Assembly: GCF_932526225.1 (NCBI RefSeq)
Contig: NC_064041.1
Coordinates: 13,257,951 to 13,321,950 of the forward strand
From: Nematostella vectensis
Lineage: Eukaryota; Cnidaria; Anthozoa; Actiniaria; Edwardsiidae
Direction of reading: 5' to 3'
DNA: 64,000 bases
Shown: positions 20,801 through 32,251 of the stretch, piece by piece
Layout of the letters: each line of letters opens with the position of its first letter
How positions within the stretch are numbered: position 1 is the first letter of the stretch
Program-made: the position numbers and the translations under genes
The notes under the pieces: model-generated
What the model saw: the letters and a program-made list of their open reading frames with translations, nothing else
What the model was told of the DNA's origin: nothing
Database searches by the model: none

Positions 20801-23800
20801 CCCCATTTGCGTTACCTGTTGCATTACTAATTGCGTGACCGTGTGTAATCTTACACCCCTTTCATCGCGTTTTCTGTTGTGTTAAACCCCTTTCATTGCG
20901 TGACCTTTTGAGTTACTAATTGGGTGACCGTGTGTAATCGTGTTATCTGTTATGTTACTAATTTCGTAAATGCGTGACCAGGTGGTAGGCCTCACCGCCT
21001 CTCTTGGCGTCGGTAAATCCAACACTGTTGAGAACGCACATAAGCACATCCTGCAGATCTGCGCGAACATGGATGCGCAAAAAATCAACACGGTGCGTGA
21101 AAATGTCAACGAGCTTAAAGATTGCGTGACAGGAGGAGTTCCAGAAAGGAAAGTCATTCGCGTCAATACAAGCCAGTCACTGAGTCCGTTTACTCGAGCG
21201 TGCAACCAGGTAAATATTTATTTGTATTTTGCGCAGTGCCCTAATGCGAACTCCGCCAAAGCGCACCCGCGAATTAATATGGAGGCTAAACCAGGTTCCT
21301 AGCCCTGTCTTAGACAGTTACGCCACGCACAGCTCGCTGAAGTGTTGAATGAAAGTCTATGGAAGTCTAATTGGGCGCGAGTCTCTTGGGACCTCTTCCA
21401 GCCTTTCATTGCATCGATAGCTCAGAAGTGCGGGCTTCGTTCCCCGTGCAAGAGGCCAAGGTTCGAAACCGGGTCAACACAACTTGTTTTTATTATCGTC
21501 CACACAGACAACAAATGTAAACTGACTTTACTAGAATTTTTGCGATCTTAAAAGATGTTTCATTTGCTCGATATTTTAGAAAATACTAATTTCCTAGGAT
21601 TGAGTTTAACTTTTGTGCAATGTTGTAAAACAGGTTCGTATCATTTGCAGCATGCTGTCATATGATTTATTTCTCTGGACAAATCGAGTTATCGGTCAAC
21701 ATCTACAACCATAACTCAATACAACCGCGTTTACATTTTCCCGCCTAAAAGCGGAAGTTCCCGGATGATCGCGCCTATCAACCGAATCGTTTTGAAACGA
21801 ATCTATAAACCCTCAATATTTTCATTTTTTGCTCTAGGTGATGGATAAGATCGAAAAAGCGGCAAAGAAGTCTCTCCCAGACCTCCAGCAGCCACCCTGC
21901 AACCGGGTGAGCCAGCAATACCGCCAGTGGATTGAGGTCATCAGCAAGCAGGCATGCGCCTTAGGGCTTCGTCAACTTACTACGTACATCGAGCAACTGC
22001 GGCAGTGAGTATATGGTCACGTTTTTTTTTTTGCTTTGTTAAAGTTTTTACAATCTAGCCAAAAAGCAGCATATACTCACTCGTTTCCCTTTCATCAGCC
22101 CTACAATACAGAACGGGTGGTGAAAGGGAAACGAGTGAGTAAAATGGGCCCATAATACTTAGGAGAGATTCCAAAGAGACAAAAATTGAGTCTAATATTA
22201 TGTCTATTTTCTTTTGTTCCATTTTTTCATCTTTATACAAATTCTCTTACATACTAGAATACAAACAGAGTGCTTGGGTTACCTGTTATTTGAATTTGCA
22301 CGAACGCGCGTTTTATAGTATCCATACGAACCATATACCATTTGGAAGATAAAAATACAAGGAATCGACCACATCTAGAAATTTTGAGAGGTTATATGGG
22401 CTTTAATGTCGGGCCCTTAAATTTAGGTTTGAAAGTGGAGGTAGCCATACGACTGCGTAAAATTTGCCTTGTATACCGGTGTGACCGAGGTCTTTGACAT
22501 TGGCACCGTTTGAATGAATCGTCTCATGGGAAAGAAAAGTGGAGGTATTCAAACGACCGCGTAAAATTTGCCTTGTGTACCGCAGTCGAGGCCTTTAACA
22601 ATGATAACGTCTGAAGAAATCGCGTCATGGGAAAGAAAAGTGGAGGTATTCAAGCGGCCGCGTAAAATTTGCCTTGTGTACCGGGGGTCGAGGCCTTTGA
22701 AATTGATAGCGTATAATAATCATCTTATTGGACATAGGTAAGTGAAGGTACCACCTAAATCCCCCGTATCTCATTCCACTCAGTATACGCGGCTTTGTAT
22801 GTTCTCCACCAAAGGTACCACCTGGCCCTCCTCACCAATGACACGGTACGGATGAAGGACGCCCTCACCTGCCTCAAGGAGTACTTCGACACTCTGGACG
22901 AGACCAAGTTCACAGAGAACGATAAACTACTGCACAATCTGTACCACAAGGTAAGGTCACTGGTGCGGGTGATACAACAAGGTGAAGAACTGGACCAAAT
23001 ATCCACGTCACGAGACATGGCGAACCTGCAAACTATAAACTCTGACAGAACTCTATCTCGATCTGAGTTAACTAAAAACTATAAGGCCCTTATTACACGG
23101 TACTGGTGGAATTTTCGGCCGCTCAAAATTTTGTACGGTTACGCGTTCAATTTACATGGGACCTCCCATAGCTGCATGAAAAAATAAACAGCTAGCTGTA
23201 CGAGACCCGTGCGAACAGTGTGAACAATTCGCACGGTTCCGTGTAAACACCATTTCCGGTACGAATTTTTAAGCGGTTGAAAGTTTAATCGGCATCGTGT
23301 AAATGTAGTATATCTGAGTGAACTTTTCCACGGCGAATTATCAACTGACTAACGACTATTAACTGAAAATTATTGAGTGATGTTCATTTAATCGAAAGGC
23401 CAAAGAACTGGTGGAGAATCACGTCGCGATACATGGCGAAACCCCGAACCCTAAACTCGAGGAGCTGAAGAAACTGCTCTTGGGATTCCACGAGAACGAC
23501 TCAAGAGAGTCCAAGGGGATTCTATTCACTGTGACACGTGGCTCTACTGTTGGGCTCGTCGAGTGGATCAAAGAGTCGGAAGACCTCAAGCATAAGTTCA
23601 GGCCAAAGGCGCTCGTCGGTGGGGGAGACGGTGTTGGTGAGTGGCGGGAAACCTGCGGTTTTTCGTGTATAGCTAGGAACGTTCTTGTCCAGACGCCATG
23701 TTCCTTGTTTTGAGTTCATTGCTTGACCTAGAGACATTTACGTTCTTGGGTTTTTATTTAACATAAAAACAATTTAGTAGTACTTTAACAAGCCGTAATC

Positions 23801-26800
23801 CGCTAACTAAACCTGTGTCACACGTGTCCAAACATGGTCGTTCCTGGGAAGAGTGTCCTCTAACACAGGGTTCCCGTGACGGTATATCACTATGAAACAC
23901 ATGCACTGACGTGTTTCAAACAAGTAGAAAAACAAAGAGCGAAGTATTGACAGTTTCAACATAAGCAAAGATAATAGGTATCATCACGCACAAAAAGTTG
24001 TTAGAAAATCATCCTTGCCAAGAGGATGAAAGCTTTAGGTGGGACTTGTGACCTTGCATGGGCGTAGCCAAAATTTACTAAAAATGGAAAGAGGAGCTTG
24101 TTTCTGGCATATAAATAGGCGACTTCTACTAAGAAATCACATGACATTTTAGGTGGCAAATTCGCGCAAATCCTTGAGGTTTTCCTTTACCATTCACAGT
24201 GGGAATGTCTCAACAAGAGCAGGAACTCATCATCGAGGAATTCAAGAAAGGCGTTGTAAACATTCTCATTGCGACATCTGTGGCCGAGGAGGGCTTGGAC
24301 ATAAAAGATTGCAGTTTTGTCATCCGTTACGATACGTATGGTAAGTCTACCTCATACCTTACGATACGTATGGTAAGTCTACCTAATACGTTACGATACG
24401 TATGGTAAGTCTACCTCATACGTTACGATACGTATGGTAAGTCTACCTCATACGTTACGATACGTATGGTAAGTCTACGTCATACGTTACGATACGTATG
24501 GTAAGTCTACGTCATACGTTACGATACGTATGGTAAGTCTACCTCATACGTCACGATACGTATGGAAGTCTACGTCATACGTTACGATACGTATGGTAAG
24601 TCTACCTCATACGTTACGATACGTATGGTAAGTCTACCTCATACGTTACGATACGTATGGTAAGTCTACCTCATACGTTACGATACGTATGGTAAGTCTA
24701 CCTCATACGTCACGATACGTATGGTAAGTCTACGTCATACGTTACGATACGTATGGTAAGTCTACCTCATACGTCACGATACGTATGGAAGTCTACGTCA
24801 TACGTTACGATACGTATGGTAAGTCTACCTCATACGTTACGATACGTATGGTAAGTCTACCTCATACGTCACGATACGTATGGTACGTCTACGTCATCCG
24901 TTACGATACGTATGGTAAGTCTACCTCATACGTTACGATACGTATGGTAAGTCTACCTCATACGTTACGATACGTATGGTAAGTCTACGTCATCCGTTAC
25001 GATACGTATGGTAAGTCTACCTCATACGTTACGATACAAATGGTAAGTCTACCTCATACGTTACGATACGTATGGTAAGTCTACGTCATCCGTTACGATA
25101 CGTATGGTAAGTTTACCTCATACGTTACGATACGTATGATAAGTCTACCTCATACGTCACGATACGTATGGTAAGTCTACTTCATACTTTACGTTTACCT
25201 CATACGTTACGATACGTATACGTATGGTAAGTATCAACCTCATACGATACGACACGATACGTATGGTAAGTCTACCTCATACGATACACAACCAGTTATT
25301 TTTCTTATTTAAGGCCGTAGTAAGGGTCCCCAAATAATACATGCCGGAAATTACGCTGGATACATGTGGCGAGAGCCAAATTCTTAAAAAAAAAATCCGG
25401 ATCTGTGTGGACGGGGCCTCATGTTCGCTATTCATGAATGTGCTACCCCACTGTTGTTTGCTGATCAACATGTTGTTTCTCCCCAGGCAATGAGATATCT
25501 AGTACCCAGGCGCGTGGCCGGATTAGGGCAGATCAGGGCCAGTATGTTTATCTGGCTGACGCTCGGTCTAAAGGCCACGAGCGAGAGAAGCTGAACCAGT
25601 ACCGAGAGATACTGATGACGGATGCGGTCGCGGCCGTGCAAAAGCTGACTCAGGACGAGTACATGAAGGAGGTACATTCAAGCCGTACCCAGGGGGGGGG
25701 GGAGGGTGCAGGGAGTGCGAACGCATCCCCATCTCCCCCCCCCCTCCCCCCCACAACGGCCGAAAGTCCACTTTCGGTTCTCAATAAACGAGCTATTTGT
25801 AGACAAAAATATAAAACATAAGCTAGTATGTCATCAATCTATAAGTCAGACTTCTTGTAGCCAAATCCAACAATAAACGAGATGGTGAGATGGTGCAAAG
25901 GTATAAAATATCCCTTTTTGTTCTTTCGGGGGTGGTCAGATTTTTATATCAGAAAACACCCCCCTCCCCCCAGATAAATCAGGTCCACTTTTTGGGATGT
26001 CGCACCCCCCAACAAAAATCGTGGGTATGGGCCTGCACTAGGAAACATACATGCCACTAGGAAACGATTTTGAGACGATGACCGTTACATAGTCAAATCA
26101 TTTCTTCTGTAAAAGGACGATAATGTGTTTAGCAGCGACGATATAACGATAGTGTTATTATGCCGGCAGGGTTTTCATCATTTATGTTGATGGTGATATT
26201 CGTTTTTCTAAGGGTGGTGATAATAATATTTTTTCTTGTTCTATCGCACAGATCGATCAGCTTCAGCAGAAGGACGCGCGTATTCGTCAAATAAAATCCC
26301 AGCTTGAAGCGCGCAAGAGAGATGTCAATCAGCATACAGCTACCGCTAGATTCTACTGCCGGAAGTGTAACACCTTTGCGTGTGAGGCACGTGATTTCCG
26401 GTGTGTCTCAGGCTCCCATTATGTCGTGATCAGCCCCGAGTTCAAGCGCGACAAGATTGAACTGAAACCACACAAGAAGCCCAAGCTGATAGACGGCATA
26501 ACCATGGATACAAAGGTGACGTAAGGCCTTTCGAACTTTCTTTTATATATAATCCAAGAGAGAATAAGATAAGAGAGGGACACTTTGGTATTACCCGCGC
26601 ACCATGTCGATTCCGAATCTGGCTATTTTTAGTAACCACCACCCCACCACTTCGAGTGAGAATTTGCTCCTTTTATTTGGTCCTACTCCTATCCTATCTA
26701 ATGTCTAACTTACAGATTTCGTTTGACCATTAGGAAGATAATGAATGTTGAGAAACACGAAGAAACAGCAAGTTAGAGCGAAAACGGTGTTTGAAGCACG

Positions 26801-27535
26801 CTCTTGATTTTGAATGAAGTCTCGTTTTCGAAATCTTGCCATCCTCAAAGTACTACATCCCCTTAATAAACCGCAACTGCCCGTATTCTTGCTGCTAGAA
26901 TGAAATTTTCGATGGTATTTGTGCAAATAGGGTGTGTTTTTTTTCGTTTAAAGTCACAAAACAGCGGCAGACAATAAGATGTAAATGCCAAAGCGCGGGG
27001 GAAGGTTGAGTAAAAATGCTCACGCGCAGTGGTGGGGTGGTGGTTACTAAAAATAGCCAGATTCGGAATCGACACTTGATTAAACTGGAAGGAGGAGAGG
27101 ACTGGGACGGCTATGCGCTTGACGGGGGGCCAATAGGGCTCTGGGGTAGTCCCCAAACATCGCTGCGAAAAAAAACCCTTGTATCCCTCCTCCAGTCTTT
27201 TTTTATCCCGGCAAAAAGTGCCAGAAGAGGATGCTAGACCCACCGTCCTTTGCGGTCCTTATATGACTTATTCCTTTGCTAAACAGGTCCATTGCAAGAA
27301 ATGCGGCGAAGACTGGGGCGTGACCGCAAAGATTCATGGAGCTGAGTGGCCGCTCCTTAAGATCAATAGCTTTGTGGTCCAAATTGAGGGCGGCCCTCGA
27401 AAACTCTACCGGAAGTGGACAGAGGCTGCCCTGAACATAAAGCAAGTTGATGATTATTTGGAGGTGCTCGCTGAAGAAGAGGCGGGGCTTAATGACAGTT
27501 TGATGGATGATCTGAGCTTGGATGACGACTTGTAG
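14143..27535 (+). CDS. RIG-I-like receptor (CARD-DECH helicase-CTD), left copy
   Basis: Cytosolic dsRNA-sensing ATPase of the RIG-I/MDA5/LGP2 family. Coding exons: 14143-14416, 14514-14582, 15771-15904, 16476-16647, 17231-17485, 18143-18265, 18754-18945, 19451-19717, 20032-20204, 20568-20768, 20982-21209, 21838-22004, 22815-22950, 23399-23636, 24200-24340, 25487-25671, 26252-26515, 27287-27535. All are GT-AG with matching phases: 3468 nt, 1155 aa. CARD ~5-91. Residues 92-342 are not recognised; the exon for ~217-301 looks helical and might be a diverged second CARD. Helicase: APTNSGKT 380-387 (Walker A), [10 protein letters not shown] 513-522, DECH 589-592, TAS 625-627, [11 protein letters not shown] 837-847, [11 protein letters not shown] 901-911, QARGRIRA 931-938. 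Zinc-binding C-terminal domain: CRKC 1021-1024 and CKKC 1076-1079. It is longer than human MDA5 (1025 aa), mainly from the N-terminal linker and an 89-residue exon between motifs I and Ia. The 13th-to-14th exon join uses the acceptor CCACCAAAG, which restores [18 protein letters not shown]. Confidence 0.93.
14820..15372. repeat. 69-bp tandem repeat, ~8 copies, left arm
   Basis: Each unit carries GGCGTAGCCGCCTTTCATAC and ends with ATCAATAGTGATACGAG. It lies in RLR coding intron 2 (14583-15770). The mirrored array at 61998-62205 has only about 3 copies, so it is a length polymorphism between arms. After it, 15373-15430 starts a G-rich element fragment (GGGGCGGATCAAGAATTCTT). Confidence 0.95.
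16335..16447. repeat. 50-bp duplication in an RLR intron
   Basis: A 50-bp unit containing TTCAATATGGCGTCTGGGGA is present about 2.3 times in the left arm and about 1.3 times at the mirrored site near 61040-61090. Confidence 0.85.
20205..20520. repeat. Degenerate ~20-bp repeat in RLR intron
   Basis: Phrases such as GATCCTGCCAAT and TTTAGATCCTG recur every 18-22 bases with drift. This fills the intron between the exon encoding motif Ia and the one encoding motif II. A mirrored copy is at about 56940-57260. The following intron (20769-20981) is similarly built from ACTAATTGCGTGACC-type repeats. Confidence 0.7.
21408..21480 (+). repeat. tRNA-like (pol III box) sequence, possibly SINE-derived
   Basis: TAGCTCAGAAGTGCGGG resembles a tRNA A box and GGTTCGAAACC is a near-consensus B box, at about the correct spacing. 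The acceptor and anticodon stems do not pair well, so I do not call a functional tRNA. A tRNA-derived SINE head is the likelier reading. It lies in the intron after the motif III exon, and the mirrored copy is at 55990-56056. Confidence 0.35.
22074..22141. repeat. 21-bp perfect inverted repeat in RLR intron
   Basis: TACTCACTCGTTTCCCTTTCA is followed 26 bases later by its exact reverse complement, so the pre-mRNA can form a strong hairpin. It begins about 70 bases after a splice donor. The right arm keeps the hairpin with one mismatch (55325-55392). Confidence 0.88.
22432..22735. repeat. ~100-bp tandem repeat, 3 copies
   Basis: Three diverged units, each with AAAGTGGAGGTA, GCGTAAAATTTGCCTTGT and CGAGGCCTTT-type phrases, lie just upstream of an RLR exon. 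The mirrored copy at about 54745-55045 has lost a few bases. Downstream, 23090-23300 looks like a decayed MITE (TTATTACACGGTAC at one end, ATCGTGTAAATGTAG at the other). Confidence 0.75.
24322..25285. repeat. 32-bp minisatellite carrying a splice donor, ~30 copies (left)
   Basis: The array starts inside the RLR exon that encodes motif V. The last ~18 exon bases (CCGTTACGATACGTATG), the donor GTAAGT and the next ~10 intron bases have been amplified about 30 times. Most units therefore contain ACGTATG-GTAAGT, a complete copy of the 5' splice site. Read-through past the first donor hits a stop within three units. The mirrored array is longer (51833-53150). Confidence 0.95.
26605..27074. mobile_element. 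470-bp element with ~65-bp inverted ends, left
   Basis: Begins TGTCGATTCCGAATCTGGCT and ends with the near-exact reverse complement; the inverted similarity runs about 65 bases per side. The internal sequence is non-coding. It lies in the intron that splits the two halves of the C-terminal zinc domain. No clear target duplication is visible. The mirrored copy is 50032-50500. Confidence 0.78.
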
Positions 27536-27556
27536 GCTGCGTGACGGCATATTTAG

Positions 27557-27715
27557 GTCGCGTCACTTGGGTGGCGTTTAGAATGCATGACGTCACTTGG
27601 GTGGCGTTTAGAATGCATGACGTCACTTGGGTGACGTTTAGAATGCATGACGTCACTTGGGTGGCGTTTAGAATGCATGAGGTCACTTGAGTGGCGTTTA
27701 GAATGCATGACGTCT
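27557..27715. repeat. 30-bp repeat downstream of the RLR stop, left
   Basis: About five copies of a 30-bp unit with GTCACTTGGGTGGCGTTTAG and ATGCATGAC, starting 22 bp after the stop codon and so probably in the 3' UTR. Each unit contains GCATGACGTCAC, a CRE-like core. The right arm has about four copies (49430-49551). Confidence 0.9.
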
Positions 27716-29019
27716 TTTATTTTCGTTATTTTTATTTAGAAACCTTCATCACACAATGAAACAAAAGAAAAGTGTGAAGAGGGGAAGGCAAGCTCCAGGC
27801 GAGATTCAGACGATGCAGACCGCGTTTAAGATAAATTAGTCTTTATGAGTGTTAATTGGAGACTACCCTCCAGCTCAGAGCTTTCTCTGCTCCAAAGAAA
27901 ACGAGCGACTCAAAAAGCTTCCCAGGAGGGTAATTGGAGACTTGAATTGTTAAAACTAGTGCAGATTAAATAGCAACACTTACAAACTTACTCAATAGAA
28001 AGCATAACGGATTCCTTTTGCTGAGCTATGTGGTGCGGTAGCCCCTGCGGTATAAGAAGTGTTCTTATGGGTATATAAATAACGTTTTTAACGTCAAATT
28101 TGGCAACGGAGCGAGGGGGTCGAGGGGTGAATAATAAAACAAACTGTCTGCATTTCGCCTGCCTCTCCTCTCCCCTCCCGCTTTAGAAAATCCTGGCCAA
28201 GCGTCATTGGTCAGAAACAAACGACTTCTTGATAATGGTAGGACTAGAAAAACTACAGACAAGCTGTAGAGAAACTAGGTGATCTGAGAGGGCTTGGTAG
28301 AATTAGAGGAATGAATCAATGCAGTTCATTGCTCCGACGATGCGTTAATGCTAGAAACGTCAGGGCCCGTCGGTGTGACTATTTGTGTTCACAGAGGCGC
28401 TTCTACATTGTGGTTGATTTGTTTCCTTACTCCTTGAGAAGTCTATTTTCTACAGAGTCATCAAGGTTATCTCTTGACTTTAAAGCGGACGTTCATATAG
28501 CTAACATGCTTTTCAATCTAAAAATTAGCATGAAAAAGCCCTGAAAAACATAAACGCTTCTTACAAGAATGCAGGTAACTAATTTGATCGTCAAGAATAA
28601 AATGCTATTTTTTGTATCCATAACTGTTTGATATTTAAAAATACTGTGGGACTTCTATAAGTTAGTTTGATCACCGCACGATTTTGGCAATGGCTTTACG
28701 CTTATCACCTTATATAATCACCACCAGGCCTAGCGCTATCGTTCATCGTCGTCAGTAGCACAATTGAACCGCGCGAGAGCACGATAAAGACGCTCTTTGA
28801 GGACAGAAGCCAAGACGGAACGCAAGTACACGCTGGCGTAAAGTAGGTCATTTGTTATTGAAGGCGGATCGTCTGATATACTTTCACAGTCGATCATTAC
28901 ATGTGGCAAGCATGGACAGCTGTTATGTCCATCAGCCTGGCGGTACTAACAGCAGGAAAATAATTTGATAAGCCCTAACTAGTCTAGTCAAGCTGAAAGT
29001 GTACATACCCACATACCAC
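27716..29019. other. RLR 3' region and intergenic DNA; no gene seen
   Basis: Contains a short imperfect inverted repeat around 27850-27945 (AGGGTAATTGGAGACT-type phrases) and AATAAA-like signals near 28130 and 28597. A frame near 28311-28544 is open in both arms but has no recognisable domain. I see nothing else. Confidence 0.6.
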
Positions 29020-29162
29020 CAGGGGCGGATCTATTTTCAGATAATTGACTATACAATTAACAAGAAATATAAGGAAATCCACGAAAGAACAATGAGTCCG
29101 GCCCCCCTTCTTTAAACCCTTATTACGGCCCCTTCTTTTTGGAATTCCTGGATCCGCCCCTG
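29020..29162. mobile_element. Short MITE, CAGGGGCGGATC ends
   Basis: Starts CAGGGGCGGATCTATTTTC and ends CCTGGATCCGCCCCTG. It is the same family as 32087-32251. The mirrored copy is at 47967-48110. No coding capacity. Confidence 0.75.
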
Positions 29163-29894
29163 ACCCTATTTTTTTCAGCCCTCACCACTCTAGCCTAGCC
29201 TGTAAAGCAATTTAGTTACCCACAAACCATTTCTTTTTTTTTTCTTTTTTTTTTACAAATTTTTGCTGTGTGGAAAGATTCCCCTCAAAAAACATTTATC
29301 GGCTAGTAGCCCTTCGTAGTATCAGCCAGACCCCTTTTGTTTTCGCTCAATATGTCCTACATTTTTTTTCTTTGTAAACCAATCTCTCTTTGCCGTGGCG
29401 ATTACTTTGATTCTGTTCAAATCTCTTCGATAAAAAGATAGAAGTAAAGTGGTCAAGTTCATGAGGAGTTTTCATATCTCTGAGAGCCCTTCAGTTATCT
29501 GGCCATTGAGGTGTGGAAGTTCATAGAAGGCATATTTTCTACCGCTACTAAATGCTACGGCAAAAATGGCAAAAATATATCGCTGCTAATTGTGTAAATG
29601 CGATTACCAATTGTAAATGACAAATGTGCATTTAGGCCTATGCGTTATTATTATCAAAAAATATAATAAATAACAACCATTAAGGAATTACTGAGTTGCG
29701 ACAGGGAGGGGAGCTGCACTGCAACCTCTCCCTCCTTAAACACCAAGAAAAAAAAAATCACGGAATGACAGAAATCAGTAAGTATGTAAAGATACAGGGG
29801 AGGTTTGCTTTTAATTCTAAGGCTTTTGTTGCTTGAATGCATGCCCCAAGCCCCACCAAAAGTTATCAACACCATCGCCAATCGTCAGAGTTTC

Positions 29895-30265
29895 ATGCCT
29901 AATCCACACGTAAACGGAATCGAATGAATCCGGGTACGGCTATCGTCCACACGTATACGACGATTACGCTGGCGAATCCGCAACTTTTTGAATCCGCAAA
30001 CGAAAGCGGAACGAAACAAATACGCTACGATTCCGTATACGTGTGGACGATCGAATCCGAAACTTTTCGATTTCGAAATCCGTGTGGACGGTTGAATCCG
30101 TAACTTTTCGATTACGATGACGTCAAAATCGTACCCAGTCTCTAACCGTATAATAAAACAAGATGGCGTCGTAACGTGTAAAGCTAGAGCGTTACGGAAT
30201 CGCCGTATACATGTGGATGGGCGATTACGGTACGATTACGCTACGTGTAGACGGGAAATCAGAGT
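29895..30265. mobile_element. MITE with CCACACGTA-type inverted ends
   Basis: Repeated short phrases (TCCACACGTA, ACGTGTGGACGAT, GAATCCGTAACTTTTCGATT) occur in both orientations, with CTAATCCACACGTAAACG at one end and GCTACGTGTAGACGGGAAA at the other. Related wording appears near 25320-25420 in an RLR intron. The mirrored copy is about 46897-47250. Confidence 0.6.
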
Positions 30266-30849
30266 CCCCCCCCCCCAAACCGCGAGGACCTTGCTGACAT
30301 CGTCGCTGTATTAGAATGGGAACCACTCTCTGTACTTTATTCTTTAGGACTCTATGGAGACTTTCCCCATGAGGTTATCATTATCGAATCATTACTCTTT
30401 ATTGAACCACAAGGTTATCATGGTGATAAGAAGGATGATAAAAAAAAACACGAGATAGACGATGCTTAGAGCCCCAGAGCTAACATTATCCTGATGACAA
30501 TAGCGTGTAATACGACAAGAAGAGACCAGTTTGACAACCTTGTCCCATGCAGCTGGCTATCATAACGATAAGGTGATAAAAAGATGCAGAATAGAATAGA
30601 CCAGCACAACTCTCTTAAAAATGCAAAGAATGATGAGAGCTTACACAAAATAAACCCCTAGTATTTTAGTACTCTCCTGTCAGAGCTAAGGAGTGAGAAA
30701 GAGCCATGATTTAAATGCATTTTAGATGCCGTTGTTCAAAGACAAAGAGAAAGCAGAAGCTTGATGGTACTTAGCCTCCTCCGCAGGCGTCTGTGAACGT
30801 TAGAAACCGAGATTCGGGACTCCTGTGGTCGACAAATTCCTTTGTTGGC
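30266..30849. other. Intergenic, no gene seen
   Basis: AT-rich sequence with GATAA-rich stretches; the mirrored copy is at about 46280-46890. No domain-bearing frame on either strand. Confidence 0.6.
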
Positions 30850-30863
30850 TATCTATCTATCTA

Positions 30864-30939
<76 letters not shown>
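30850..30939. repeat. (TATC)n(TGTC)n microsatellite, left arm only
   Basis: About 4 TATC followed by about 18 TGTC/CTGT tetranucleotides. The mirrored site near 46230-46300 has unrelated GC-richer sequence in place of the array. Confidence 0.95.
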
Positions 30940-31379
30940 CTGCATGAATCCCGAGCGACTGTGTTTCTTTTCTGCTTCTTTCTGGGCAGGAAGGGGCTAG
31001 AAAGTACTGTAGTTTCTTTAATTGGACGAACCGTCGGTTATCGATTGGGAAATGATAAGTGGAAAATCATAATAAACACGCTATCTTATCTAACAAATCT
31101 ACGCAGGAAATTTGTTTAAGAAGCTAAATTTTCTTAAAGAATATACAATTTGTTTTGATTTGTTATCATTTTCTAGTGGGTAAAGCAATTCTTTTTACTT
31201 ACACCAATAAGCAGAAAATAATTTTTGTGTGCTGACTATGTATTCACGTTGTTTTTTTCCCTTTCTTATTGTAATCTACAAAATAATTACATAAATACAT
31301 AAAATATACAAACATAAGTAAGATTCGAAAAATAAAGGAAAAAACACTTACAATGTAATGTTATACTACCTAATTACAC

Positions 31380-31640
31380 TACATACACTGATCTGCCTTT
31401 TCCTTTCTTTGCTCTTTTTTTTCCTTACCTTATTTTTGTATTTGTTGTTTTATTGAATTTTAATTTTTTTTCTCTTCGTTATTTCTTTTCCTTTTTCTCC
31501 TCTTTTTTCTCTTCTTTTGTTTTTCTTCTTCTTAATCCTTCTCTTTCGTTGTTTTTTTCTTCGTCTTTTTTATTTTTTTCATTTATTTATTTATTTATTT
31601 TTTCATTGCTTTTTTTTCTTTTTTTTTTTTTTTATTATTC
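31380..31640. repeat. Polypyrimidine tract
   Basis: About 260 bases almost entirely T and C on this strand (TTTTTCTCTTCGTT-type), with a TTTA run near 31585. The mirrored tract is purine-rich at 45650-45900. It is low complexity and not coding. Confidence 0.9.
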
Positions 31641-32086
31641 TGAAGTGAATACCATTTGAAAAGCTAAAGAAAAGAAGAAGGAAACACAACAACACCGACA
31701 GAAAATACACTCACAAAGAAAAGACAAGCGGCACAAAAACGGCGATAGGAGATAAAAAGCGACTTAGTAAATCATAACAGTATCGACATTAGAGCATCCT
31801 ATTTCTTAAAGTGGTAAGAAAGTTGATGTTTTTGCTAAGCTATGGCGCTTTTCTATATTGTAAATATACTTTACATTTTTCCAGAAGAAACTAATGTTTA
31901 CATCTGGTTTTATATTTTTAAGACGGCAAAAAATATATAAAACGCTTGCCAATTAATATAATCATATTGGTTAGGATTTGATTGCCATTTTCCTTAAAAA
32001 AAAAAACCAATTGTATATCTGGTTCCGATTAACGCTATTGTAGGCAAAAAATTTGGTGTACAGGCGCCTACGGGGGTGAGTAAAAT

Positions 32087-32251
32087 CAGGGGCGGATCCA
32101 GAAGTTTAAAAAAGGGGGGGCCGAAGCAAACGTTTCACGAAAGGGGTTGGACTTATTGTTCTTCCGTATATTTCCTTATATTTCTCGTATTTTTAAGTCA
32201 AATTTCTGAAAATAAGGGCCCCCCCGACCCCCCCCCCTAGATCCGCCCCTG
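32087..32251. mobile_element. 165-bp MITE, 5-bp AAAAT duplication
   Basis: Starts CAGGGGCGGATCCAGAAG and ends GATCCGCCCCTG, flanked by AAAAT at 32082-32086 and 32252-32256. CAGGGG ends suggest a hAT-like origin; some hAT lineages make 5-bp duplications. The mirrored copy is 45035-45207. Confidence 0.78.

Noticed and set aside
21408..21480. A functional tRNA gene
   Set aside because: A and B boxes are good but the acceptor stem ends do not pair and the anticodon stem has mismatches, so I only report it as tRNA-like.
22795..23187. Starting an RLR exon at the first in-frame ATG (22795) or at the CACTCAG acceptor (22782)
   Set aside because: Those acceptors give the wrong phase with the upstream exon. 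The acceptor at 22813-22814 restores phase and yields [18 protein letters not shown], matching the family.
28311..28544. Frame open in both arms (MNQCSSLLRRCVNARNVRAR...)
   Set aside because: No recognisable domain, no splice context, and it sits among MITE-rich intergenic DNA; conservation here follows from the recent duplication.
31453..31659. Phe/Ser-rich frame resembling membrane segments
   Set aside because: A polypyrimidine tract on one strand produces Phe/Leu/Ser codons; mirrored as a purine tract in the right arm.
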